From assembly GCF_019578655.1 (NCBI RefSeq), contig NC_063256.1, positions 2,108,001 through 2,172,000 on the forward strand: a DNA stretch of 64,000 nucleotides, given 5' to 3'. The translations under genes were made by a program, and so were the position numbers. Shown here piece after piece: positions 1 through 10,763 of the stretch. The notes below the pieces were generated by a model. That model saw only the letters and a list, made by a program, of their open reading frames with translations. It made no database searches and was not told where the DNA came from. This DNA is from Ricinus communis. Lineage: Eukaryota; Streptophyta; Magnoliopsida; Malpighiales; Euphorbiaceae. The first letter of the stretch is position 1, and each line of letters begins with the position of its first letter.

Positions 1-538
1 ACAATTGGAGAAAGCTTAAAATAACGTAATTTAACTGAACTATGAAAAAATATCATAAGGTTAAACGAGCACTTGCATATGTCACAATAGGGACGGACAA
101 TGGGTGAAGGTTAAGAGATATAAAATCGGTTGAATACTGGGCATACGCAATCCCTTCATCCTAACGGGGCATATAAACCATTGAAATGTATAAGCCTGAG
201 GGAGGAGACTAGCTTCTATTTTAGGCGGAAGGCACATAGTGTCGGTCCCTATTCACGAAAACTTTTCCCAGAAAACGAATCAAATCTTAAATACTAATAT
301 TTAGATGCTCGGCTATGACCTACCAAACCAATCACCAAACCAATATAAAATGCCATACTAAACCATGAAACAAATATGCCACCATAATTACAAACACAAC
401 CGCCACCAACTTTTAATATGCAGCTTTGTCATCAGAAAAATAGGTCAACCACGGAGCAACATACAATAATAACCCACCCTGACAGACTCTCACTGTTCTT
501 TTCGTCATCATCTTGGTTCTCACCCCAGGAACTCCATC
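1..538. other. Downstream flank of the ATI1-like gene
   Basis: No coding region is recognisable here on either strand. The part nearest 538 lies immediately after the stop codon of the minus-strand ATI1-like gene and presumably contains its 3' UTR and polyadenylation site. I see no repeat or RNA gene in the rest. Confidence 0.4.
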
Positions 539-2293
539 TTAATTCTCACTTGAGGAACCTCCCCTGATAAATGTTCCACGTCGATGGCCCCCCACAATCA
601 CATCCTTAAGTCGTGATATAGGCCCCAGAATCCTACCAGTTTTCTGTCAAAAAAGAAATACAATTATTAGCCCAAAGTCAATAGAGAATCCCAGGCAGAG
701 GACAAGGGCAAGCGGCATAACTATTGTCATGTAACACACTACTGTGAAACAGCATATACTATCCAACACTCTAATCTGAGGTTAGAGGGCCTTACATGGC
801 CTTCCAACAACCAGTAATGTGAATTCTCTGCCTCTGGTAGATTTCTAATTGGTATATTACTTTCAAGCATGTATCTAATGGCAACAAAACATGAGTCAAA
901 ATCTAAATCTCCCATCCAAGCTGAGAATGATGAAAACTTCCTGAGAGCGTTTATCCAGTGAAATAATGGAGACTCCAAAGTAAGAAGATGAGCTAAAAGT
1001 CATAATTTTCATTTGATGAGAGGGAGAGGTAATGGCAATAAGAGTACAGGGCTAACTACTAATTTCTTTTGGGGGGCCTCAGCATCGTTTTGCAATCCCA
1101 GTGAGCATATAGGTTGAAGACATAAAACATCAAATTCAAGATGGTATTTCAGGTTTCTCATAAATTATAAAAGGAAGAACATGTCAACCAACTAACAGTA
1201 TCAATTAATAATATAGAGTGCTGTCTAATACAATCTGTATATTGCTCCATGTCTCCATCTCTTTAACAAAAGCCATTTCATCAGTCAACATAATTAACCG
1301 CATTTGTGACTGCTTTGACAAATTGTAGAATGCAAACAGAGATTCTGAATAAATTTTAGTAACATCAAGACGGACTATTATAATTACATAAGAGCACCAT
1401 ATAGTACAAATAGAAAGCCTATTTACATAATGGACAAAGAAAAGGCATATGGAGAAAAATACCTCATTAATGTTGGCTTGCCACTTGAGTTGCAAAGCCC
1501 GCCACCTTTCCTGTTGCCAGCGCTGGCCAATAATTACAAGTCCCATAACAGCTGCTGCAACAAAAATGGACCATAATGCATTTGTCTCTTTAGCATGACT
1601 ATACAAGGAAGCTGCCCTTCTCTTCCACCAAGCTTCACATGGAAGGTTGGATCCATCATATTTGACAGCCTTAGGGGAGTGAGAAATGTCAGTAGAGAAG
1701 TCTGATCCCTGTTCTGACTGTTCATTTGCAATAGAAATACCCAGGCTCTCCCCATATGTGTCTGATCCATCATGTTCAGTTTCACTATGGAAAGGATTAA
1801 ATGCATCTGTGTTGTATATACTCTGCTCCTTCTCAATTAGACCTAACTCTTGCAAAGTTGTGCTTTCTTCAAATTCTGACCCAGATATGGCCTTTCCATC
1901 AGAAAACTGTAACCCAGGAATCTCTTCAGATACATGCAACCCCTTGAATGGCTGGTTCTCTTCATCCTTTCTGCCAAATTTATCACCTTCTTCAACACCA
2001 AGTTCAGAGACAACATTCTTCCCAACTTCTTCATTGAGAATCTCACTATTATCAGGCTCCAAGGGTAAATTCTCATGTTGGCTAGGTGGAAAGACAAAGT
2101 GACGAGAGAAGAACAAAGAAGCACGAGAAGATTCTGCTTCATCTCCATATACCTTATCCTTGTTTTCCTCATCCTTCAGTTCCACTTCTTTTGGACCAGG
2201 AGCAGCATCATATGTGGATGCCGTAAGTGAAACAACTTCCCATTCATTTCCCCGCGAGGTATTCTCCTCTACTCCTTCCTCATTATCTGCCAT
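539..2293 (-). CDS. ATI1: ATG8-interacting protein, ATI1/ATI2 type
   Basis: Two coding exons, 2293-1463 and 643-539, join in phase 0 to give 311 residues. The start is the ATG at 2293, next to a second in-frame ATG at 2296. A likely 5'-UTR intron spans 2907-2314 (GTGAGT donor, TTCAG acceptor). The N-terminal two thirds is acidic and low in complexity. Near residue 20 lies WEVV, which fits the W-x-x-L/I/V ATG8-interacting motif. One hydrophobic segment (about residues 240-260, starting ALWSIFVAAAVMG) is followed by the conserved QRWQQERW stretch and the tail RLKDVIV. In Arabidopsis this plant-specific family binds ATG8 and marks ER- and plastid-associated bodies for delivery to the vacuole; that role is inferred here from similarity. 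The 819-nt intron holds open frames that do not look coding. ATI1 and ATI2 cannot be told apart, because they are paralogues within Brassicaceae. Confidence 0.9.
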
Positions 2294-3502
2294 CATCCAC
2301 GTCTTATAACTTCCTGAATTTACATTTATGTTCAACATATTAGAAAATAATGAATGCTTTAACCAAAATACACATCAACAAAAAAATTGAGCATTCTGTC
2401 CCGCCATATTGCATATTACTTCTCGACCCACGCACTTTTAATCAAGCAAAACTGCTTCAAATATGACATAAATAAAAATAAAAATAGACCAAAAGTCACA
2501 ATCACGATTCATTTCTATTTATCTATTAAAAAGTAAAAACAACAATTTATCACAAAGAAGAAAAAGAAACAGCAATTACTTGAAACCTCAAGTAAAACAC
2601 TTGCTTATCCTTTTACAGAAGAATTTTAGGTAAACACAGATGATCGTCATCGAAACATGATCCGATAACCTCATTCAAATTGAATGATGCAGTTAAATTA
2701 GGACTTGGAAAAGTCCATACCTCAACCAAAACCCTAATTTAATCATCATCATCAAGTAAAAGAAACATGCGTGCAGATGATAAATTATCAATCAGTAAAA
2801 AAACGAAAGGACTAATCATCAAACCATAATCAGAATAAATCAACAATTAAGATCTTTCTTTAAAAAGAAGATACATAACGACTAATTATGTTGGACAAAA
2901 TACTCACAGAATCAAAATCGAAAGAGATCTACGGTGAGAAGCAGATATTGGAGATGAAGATGAGATTGATAAATTAAAATAAGAAAAATGCCTTGAGAAG
3001 CGTACAGAACGGGCTTTATACATTTATACTGGGATTTCTGGAGTAACCTGCTGAGCCGGTTGCTCTGTCGATCCAGGAATTACCCGCTATAGTGGATAAA
3101 GCGCGTCGTGTTGTGAGATAATAATAATAATATCGCATTATCTCATTTATCTGGTAACTTCCTCCCTGTCCGTACGGGAGGTAGTGGCAACCGTGGTTAC
3201 CGGTTCTATAAGTTAAATAAAGTAATTAAATTGTCATTAGCGGTTGCGTTGCGTGTGAAGGTACTTGCAGTTGGGTAAATGATATTACAAATTACTTATC
3301 CACTACATACGGCGTCGTACTACTTAAATGAACGTTACAAGCTGTCGTATTTGGAAAGGCCAAGGACAAAGAGTGAAGAAGGTAGTGGTATGTATATAAT
3401 AGGTGGGAGTGGCGGGTTCTGAAGAATCAATCAAGTATTATCTTTCTTTTTCTTTTCTTTTTTTTCTCTTTAGAGCTGCAAAAACAGATAGCCAGAAGAG
3501 AA
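2294..3502. promoter_or_regulatory. Shared upstream region of the divergent ATI1-like and HAD genes
   Basis: The two genes start 1.2 kb apart in opposite directions. The ATI1-like side holds its 5'-UTR intron (2314-2907) and a first non-coding exon upstream of it. On the HAD side a TATA-like TATATAAT lies at 3393-3400, about 100 nt before the ATG, followed by a pyrimidine-rich leader (about 3438-3475). Transcription starts are inferred, not seen. Confidence 0.5.
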
Positions 3503-5714
3503 ATGGGGGATCTTTACGCCTTGGACTTCGATGGAGTTCTATGCGATAGCTGTGGCGAAAGCTCTCTTTCCGCTGTCAAGGTCTTTTCTCTTCTTTTTCT
3601 TCTTTTATTTTTATTTTTTATTACTAAATGGAACACGAAACTGGATTTGGATTCTTTTTATTTTAAATTTAATTGTTGTTACTTTGATGCATTAATATAA
3701 CGATATAAATAGGCTGCTAAAGTCAGATGGCCCGGTTTGTTCGACGGTGTGGATTCTGCTTTGGAGGAGTGGATTGTTGACCAGATGTTCATTGTAAGCT
3801 CTTATTACCTAACCTGCTACTTGATTTAAGCTGTATGCTATCATCAATTAATGGGCTCACTTACCATTGTGACAGGTTCGACCTGTAGTGGAAACTGGAT
3901 ACGAAAATTTGCTACTTGTGAGGTTGCTTCTGGAGATGAGAATGCCTTCCATTCGCAAGTCCTCGGTGTGTATACATCAATCTTAGTATATTACCACCGC
4001 TCTTGCTTAAAATTTTCTGTTGGATGTCGAAGAAACTGAGATCATTTTTACCTTTGTTCTTGATATGGATAAAACTAATCCAGACATGATGTCTGTGTTT
4101 CACTTATAAGGTTGCAGAAGGACTAACAGTAGAGGGGATACTGGAAAATTGGTCCAAGCTAAAGCCTGTCATTATGGAAGAATGGGGTGAGGATAGGGAT
4201 TCTTTGATACATCTCTTTGGAAAAATCAGGGATGAATGGATGGATAAGGACTTGGCAACATGGATTGCAGCTAACAGGTAATTTTATTCAATTCTCGAGG
4301 CACTTCATATTTATCTACCAAGTGGGTGATGTGTAGAACCTAACCCAAACTTATGGATCATAAAGGTACTGATTTATTGCCATCTCTATGGAACTTTCGG
4401 AGTTTCACAACTCTGCATTTAGGAGATTTTGGACATTGCACTTAGAAATAATTCAGGGGATATTTTCTCGTGAATGGAATGTTTCTACACAGCAAACATG
4501 ATTTTTATGCTCTACTGAAATCAGCCTATAAGATTTTAACTTGTAAATCAACTCTTATCGTCTTTAGAGCTCAACAAGCTCCTAAAATTAGCATATCTCA
4601 AGCAATTGTGTGATACTGAATTTTATTTGCTGTACTGACCTGTGGACCTGATTGTCAGCCCTCAATTATCTGACTAGAAGATGCTTGGTGCTTCTCCTGC
4701 AGATTCTACCCAGGTGTTCCTGATGCTCTGAAATTTGCCAGCTCCAGGATATATATTGTCACCACAAAGCAGGTGTGGCGGATTATATCTTTTGCATTTT
4801 CACTTCACTCTAATAGATCTTGGAATTAGTTGTCGTGTTAGAAGCAGAACATTTTGAACGGTTTTCGAAGAGAAGAGTTCCGTTTTGCAGATACTGAAAA
4901 TATTCATATTTTTTCTCTCTTCTTTATGGTATTTATCATTCATGCCGTTCTGTCATTTTCTTTGTTTCAGAGCCGGTTTGCAGACGCTTTATTACGAGAG
5001 CTCGCTGGACTAACAATTCCACCAGAAAAAATATATGGTTTGGGAACTGGGTTAGTAACTTAGAATATACTGATTAATAGGAGTTGAAAAGGCTAAAATG
5101 TTTTGTTGGTTTTTGGTTCTTTGATCCATAGTTTGCTTCCAGCAATGGAAATTTTTTTTACTTCTTTTCTGCCCTTACTTTGATTAATTTTTTCAGTCCC
5201 AAGGTGAAAGTGCTGAAGCAACTTCAAGAGAAACCAGAATACCAGGGGCTCACACTGCAGTAAGATACCTTGATGCTTGCTTCTTGAGTTGTTCAAGGAT
5301 TTGAGCCCTATCAGTCTATGAATCTCTGGCAATCTTCAGGCTTCTCATTTACCTTTTCTATGGTATTTAAACTGAAAGCTAAAACTATTTCTGATAATTT
5401 TCAGTTTCGTAGAAGATCGACTTGCAACCCTAAAGAATGTCATTAAAGAGCCTGAATTGGATGGATGGAACTTGTACTTGGGTATTATTCTCTCTCTTTG
5501 AGCTCCTGTAATCCATATTGATTCTTTAGACTTTTGCTTTTTGAGTTTCAAGAGAAGGTATGCATACTGTATATGCATTCAATTTGTTTGCTAAGCTTGA
5601 TTAGCTGGATCAGGGGATTGGGGTTACAACACTCAGAAAGAGAGAGAAGAAGCTGCTAGCATTCCCAGGATTCGCCTGCTCCAGCTCTCTGACTTTAGTA
5701 AGAAGCTGAAATAG
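3503..5714 (+). CDS. HAD-superfamily hydrolase-like protein, substrate unknown
   Basis: Nine exons (3503-3580, 3713-3793, 3876-3965, 4111-4277, 4703-4772, 4971-5050, 5197-5259, 5405-5481, 5614-5714) join in frame to 268 residues. The start is the first ATG after a pyrimidine-rich leader. All four HAD landmarks are present: DFDGVLCD at residues 8-15 with the nucleophile and general-acid aspartates, the threonine of IYIVTTK, the lysine region PKVKVLKQL, and the acidic FVEDRL motif. A tryptophan-rich helical stretch between motifs I and II fits a cap domain. There is no clear transit peptide, since motif I begins almost at the N terminus. I recognise this as the conserved plant HAD-like family with cyanobacterial relatives. 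A phosphatase is the likely activity, but the substrate is unknown. Confidence 0.85.
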
Positions 5715-6317
5715 TCCTTGATTCACTTTATATGTAAGATTAGCTAATTCATTTGCATATGCAAATGGCACTATTTTTGTCATACATTTGTTGGAGTTTG
5801 GGTAATATCTGTTAACCCGAAACTACTCCTTAATTGAAAATGCATCTCAGTCGTAATAAATTGGCTACCCATTCATTTAAATCAGTGTATAACTGAGCGG
5901 TTTAGCTAGAGTCAAATTGCAAGTGTTAGATAACCAAATTAGAGCAATTTACTATGTGGGATTCACAAGGAACAGACTTGTACTACTAGAACAACATTGT
6001 TAACTTGACGGGTTTCAAATCCTTGTGTCTAGGGGAGGCACGATCGTGCATGTTTCTGCAAGACATATCTGACGGTAGTAGGAGCATACCATGCATTAAT
6101 GCTTGGTAAAAGATAAAGCGGTAAGCTGAACTAGGATTATATATAACAACAGAATCAGATAAGAGATCAATGAGATCAGAGGCTACAACGTTAACTGGGA
6201 AGAAGTGGAGGGTTTAAGGTTATGGGTCACAATCAAAACAAGGTCAAATGTACAATGACTTACTGTTATGATTTTTATGTCTAGTAACTAGTTGAATGTT
6301 GGGAGGTTCCCAATAAA
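5715..6317. other. Intergenic gap between convergent HAD and MESD-like genes
   Basis: This 0.6-kb stretch lies between two convergent stop codons and should contain both 3' UTRs. I see no additional gene, RNA or repeat. Confidence 0.4.
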
Positions 6318-7406
6318 CTACAATTCGTCTTTTGGATGCTCATCATCCTTTGAAGGAGAAGTACCATCTGCTTTGTCCTTACTCCGAAGCTTGTTGATAA
6401 CTTCATCTAAAGGAGGGTCTCCAGGCCTTCGAAAAATTTGATCCCCAATCTTGATCTCATAAGCCTCTGGTTCGCTTAAGATGAACTCCTTCAACTGGAT
6501 AAGAGGAGGAATTTAGATGGTCAAGTTCAACAATACACTAAAGAGAGTGTTTTTTAAGAAAAACGCAAGTTCCCTTACTCAAAAAACTAAAAAATATGAA
6601 AAGATCAAATGAGGTTCATGAAAAATAAAGATTTAAAAGTTTTGAAATGAAATAATTCAATTACTAAATAGTGAACCATTTTAAGCTGGGCAGGGTCTAA
6701 AATTGATCTCACCTCCATCGCTTGTTGACCTTTTTCCATGGTGAACATAATTGTGCTTGTATCAACACCATTAAACTTCACCTCAACCGCTCCAGTTCTT
6801 AGTACTTTTGTCCATTTCATAGCAGTCTCAGCCACCATATCCTGAAAAAGAAAAAGAAAAAAAAAAAACATAAAATGTTACAAAATCTAAAATAACAGGT
6901 AAAGCATTATTGCAAAACTAGTAAAAATAAACAAGATTATGAAACGGGCTCAAAGAAGCGACCATCTTTCATAGACCAACAGAATAACTACCAAAATAAG
7001 ATATCAACATATGCAAACAAACAGTAATGCGCTTCAAAATCAACTAATATCAAAGAATAGAAAAAATTGCAATTACCGGAGTCCTGCGCACACCCAAACG
7101 GAGCTTAACAAATCCAAAAACCGGACCGAAATGCTGCTGCTTCATCATCAACTCCTGTATCTGAGAAATGTCCATGTGGGTTAAATCGGAGGGAGGTGGA
7201 TCAAATTCATCGGAAGAAGGAGCTGTTGGTGTTTTGCCCCATTGTTTCCATGCCTCGTCCTCCTCATCGTCGATCACGTCGTCTAGATCGTCGGTGATGT
7301 GGATTTTCCGCTTCCCTCCCTCGGCAAAGCGAAAAATTTGTCCGTTAAGAGAAAAGAAGACGATTAAAGGAAGAAGAATGAGAATGGTAATGTTAGTGTC
7401 TCTCAT
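6318..7406 (-). CDS. MESD-like ER chaperone with C-terminal KDEL
   Basis: Three coding exons (7406-7077, 6841-6713, 6494-6318), all phase 0, give 211 residues. The chosen ATG at 7406 begins a classical signal peptide (MRDTN followed by ITILILLPLIVFFSL). An in-frame methionine codon at 7466 is rejected because it overlaps the TATA-like box. After the leader comes an acidic stretch (DDLDDVIDDEEDEAW), then the MESD-type core with IQELMMKQ, a FVKLRLG strand and a second half ending in DQIFRRPGD. The last four residues are KDEL, the ER-retrieval signal. In animals MESD helps LRP-type receptors with YWTD propellers to fold. Plants lack those receptors, so the client here is unknown. ER lumen residence is well supported by the signal peptide plus KDEL. 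Confidence 0.85.
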
Positions 7407-7463
7407 GCTTAATGTGTGAATATTCAGCAAACCTACTCCCCCGACTCGATGCGTTTGTGTATA

Positions 7464-7471
7464 CATATATA
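7464..7471 (-). promoter_or_regulatory. TATA-like box of the MESD-like gene
   Basis: On the minus strand the sequence reads CCTATATATG, about 60 nt upstream of the chosen ATG. Its position argues that translation starts at 7406 and not at the upstream in-frame ATG. Confidence 0.45.
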
Positions 7472-10400
7472 GGTTTTGCTTTGAATGGATATGAGTTAAT
7501 CAGCGAACTTGGGCCCGGGTACAGCGAAGGGCTTTGCAGTTTTAGCACTGGCCTACTTCATTTCTTTTCTTTCTTTCTTTCCTGATTTTTATTCACTAAG
7601 GATAATGGTTAGTTTTATAACAAGTTGTTTTAATATCCAACAATAATTATCATTTTTTTTACTTTAATTTCTAGTATAATCTAGTTTTAAAATTTTAAAA
7701 ATTTTAAATTAATTTATATTTAGAAGAATATTATTAAATTATTAGAATAAAATTTATAACTAGACACATTATTTTTATTAGGAACTAAAATTAAAATAAA
7801 AAGTTGAATTTTAATTGTTGCATTAATGTACTTAGACTTAGAGTTGGAGTTGGACACCCACTACTAGCTTAATTAAACTCATATATTATTCCAATACATA
7901 TTTGCTATCATTGATAATTTCTTCTTTCTTTTCCTTTCCTTGGATCAAAAAAAGTGACAGGAAAACACACTCTCAACTCTCTTTCTTTTATTAGCTAACA
8001 TAAAAAAATAAAATAAGAAACATCTAAAACAGGGTTTGCAGAGTGAGCTCCAATTTATTAAAAGTAATATTCTGTTAACGCTGATAGAAAAATCAGCTCC
8101 AATAACCAAATACAAGAAAAGCCTGAAAGGGGGATATTAGTCCTCAGCTGCGAATATTACACCTGGCAATTTGATCAATCCGTTGCCTCTACTAAATAAG
8201 TATTCCATGAAAGCCAGCAATTTGATTCCATGAATACACTTTACCTAATCACTGCATTCACTCTTTTAGATAACTAACAAATAAAATACGATACAAAAAT
8301 ATCATATTTTTAATCAAAATCAATAGACAAAATGCTAGAGTATAATTAATACTATATAAAAAGCAATTTATCTCTTATTTAAGTTATTTATCTATTAGAT
8401 CTAAAAAATATAAAAGTGGATTTTTAAATATAAAATAATTATCTATTAAGAGTATAAATATAATAAAAACTTGAATTATTATCTGTCTTGCGAGTCTAAG
8501 TCTTCTTCCGGTAAATCATTTTCCAGTCAAATGTAAGGAGTAGTGGTAAATTGTAATAATCATTTTTTTATCTTTCAATGATTATTACAATTTAAAAGTA
8601 TTTATAATCTTATTTTTGTCTCCACAAAGAAAAAAAATAGATTTTAAATTCATCAATTATCTTATTTGGTATTATCTCCTTTTATAATCTTTTCCTCCTA
8701 TTTTTTTCCTATTGTTGTCAAATACATGGATTTGACAATTGGCATCTCATTATGCCTCCCCAAATGCCATGTGTGTGGCCCCTGTACTTTCCCAACTTTA
8801 ATCATTTTGCCCTCTTTATGTCTTTATTTATTTATTTCGGTTTTTGGTACTGAATTAACATTGGTGAAGACAACAGACAAACTTAAAAGAAACCATCTCT
8901 CTGTCTTGTGAGTTTTCTTTCCAAGATATTCTGTTTAAACCCATTTTCATGAGTAGATTTGAAGTCCCAAGCTTTCGTTGGTTGGCGCCATGTACTCGTA
9001 TATAAGTATCTTTTCCTAACCATATACTCATGTTGGAGATTGGCAATAAGTTTCAACTCATTCATGGATTCCTCTAGTCCTTGCCTTTTGATGGCTGTTT
9101 CTTGATAAAAGAATGTAATCAAAAGCAAATTAGTTACCTTCAGAAACACAAAAGAAAAGTTTGGAAACAAAGCCCATTTGACTAGTTTCCATTAATGAAG
9201 GAAAAAGGAAATAGGTTGATATGTGGTGCCTGCAATTGCAATTTAGAAGCGCAAATCGGTTCTGAATTGAATTGAACATTGACAGCGACATAGCTTCATT
9301 TGATAATCTCCACTTTCAGATCTTAACCAACTACTTGGATAAGGAATTGCAAATGAATCTCTTTCTTATTTCTGCCTTTCTTTCCCATGACGACTAGCAA
9401 CTTATCAAATTTGCTCCCAACCCGGAGGAAAAGGCTTCTTGATATTAAAGAGGAAGAAGAAAGAAAAGAAAAATCATAATAAGCATAAATCAACTTATAC
9501 AAACAAAAAGGAAAAAAATAAAAAATACCTGATTAAAAAAAATTATTTATTCTTTCTATATATTTACCAATTATAATATCCGGTCAGCATTTTCTTAACC
9601 TATCACTCACTACAGAGAGTATATTTACATGCATTTTAGGGTTTAGACGAGCTTGAATGATTATATAATTTCTATTAAAATTAAAAAGATAAAATGACCG
9701 GTCATTATATATTATATATATATATAAATATATTATTTATTTATTTATATTTTTTATTTATCAATTTCTCACTAAATTAAATATCTAGCTGAATACTTTG
9801 TGAAAGAAAGAGGACTCCCATAAACATTTTTTCTCTCAAATATCCATATAGTTTTTTTTTTATCAGAAACAATTTTTTTTTTTTAATTTAGAAAAATAAA
9901 AAAAGAAAAGATCAACTGTAACAATGTTTGCCGGAATATTTATAAAGTTATAGTTAGCTTGATTCTATCTCAACACTAATCTTAAAATTTAATAATAGAA
10001 GAGATAGAATCAAAATATAACCCAAATAGTGTTATAGAAAAAATAAATACCTCAAACACTATGTAATCAAACTCAAATGTTTAAATTTTAGTGAAAGAAG
10101 TTGTTGCCATTAGAACTTGAGAAATGAGTAGGGCCTGAGCCACAATATTGTGTGAGACATATTTTAATCGCCTTCACATTGAGGAATTGGTTATAGCTTA
10201 GGTAGTTACCTTCTCAACTTCATTTTCAGCCGCTCCAACTTGCCCTTTGCTGAGGACCCATTGGGAGGGTTGAACAAAAAACAAAAGAAAACTAAAACCT
10301 TTTTTTTTTTTTTTAAATTTCTCTCACATTGATAAATATTTTACATCTAAGGTTAAGATTAAATCCTAGAAAAAAAGGTTAAGCTTAGTAAATATCATAA

Positions 10401-10763
10401 TGTGTCATCAAAGAGTTTCTAGATAAATTCTTTTCAAAAATATTTTATTTAACAGTATAAATTATAATTAGAAAAGAATATATAATATATAGAATTTTAT
10501 ATATTAATATTAAATAATTTACTCATATTTTATCTTTTAAAACTACACTAAGTGGAGGAATCCACCAAATTAGAGCGCAGACGGCTGCTCCTCCCTCAAT
10601 TATTGTCTTGTCTTTTTTACTCAAGAATGATAACGTTATTTAAAGGACATCCTACCACTACCTTGTTACGCATTTGTGACTCTGTGTCTGTCATCCACTG
10701 CTAGGCTTTTTGTATAGCGTGTCACTCTGGGTGTGAGAAAGAGGATCTCTTACTTCGCCATTA
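7472..10763. other. AT-rich intergenic region
   Basis: This 3.3-kb gap contains short (TA)n and A/T runs, notably around 9705-9750, and one recognisable coding relic (8945-9101). The last 150 nt should be the promoter and leader of the cyanoalanine synthase gene. No intact gene is seen. Confidence 0.45.
8945..9101 (-). pseudogene. Decayed receptor-like kinase fragment
   Basis: The minus strand encodes AIKRQGLEESMNELKLIA followed by NLQHEYMVR, inside an open frame at 8883-9170. This matches subdomains III-IV of S-domain/cysteine-rich receptor kinases (usual pattern AIKRLS, GQGLEEF, NEV-LIA-LQH-NLVR). A few residues are missing after AIKR. A weaker match (QPTKAWDF against the usual MPNKSLDF) follows at 8945-8990 after another deletion. 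The glycine loop, the HRD and DFG motifs and the extracellular part are absent, so this is a small non-functional remnant of a transposed or duplicated gene. Confidence 0.6.

Noticed and set aside
739..978. Minus-strand open frame of about 79 codons inside the ATI1-like intron
   Set aside because: It lies within an intron whose flanking exons join in frame. It has no recognisable domain and no plausible splice connection.
1686..2102. Plus-strand open frame of 138 codons
   Set aside because: It is the antisense shadow of the ATI1-like coding exon. Its Ser/Cys/Pro-rich make-up mirrors the acidic frame on the other strand.
7407..7466. In-frame upstream methionine codon for the MESD-like protein
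   Set aside because: It overlaps the TATA-like box, and starting there would bury the signal peptide 20 residues in.
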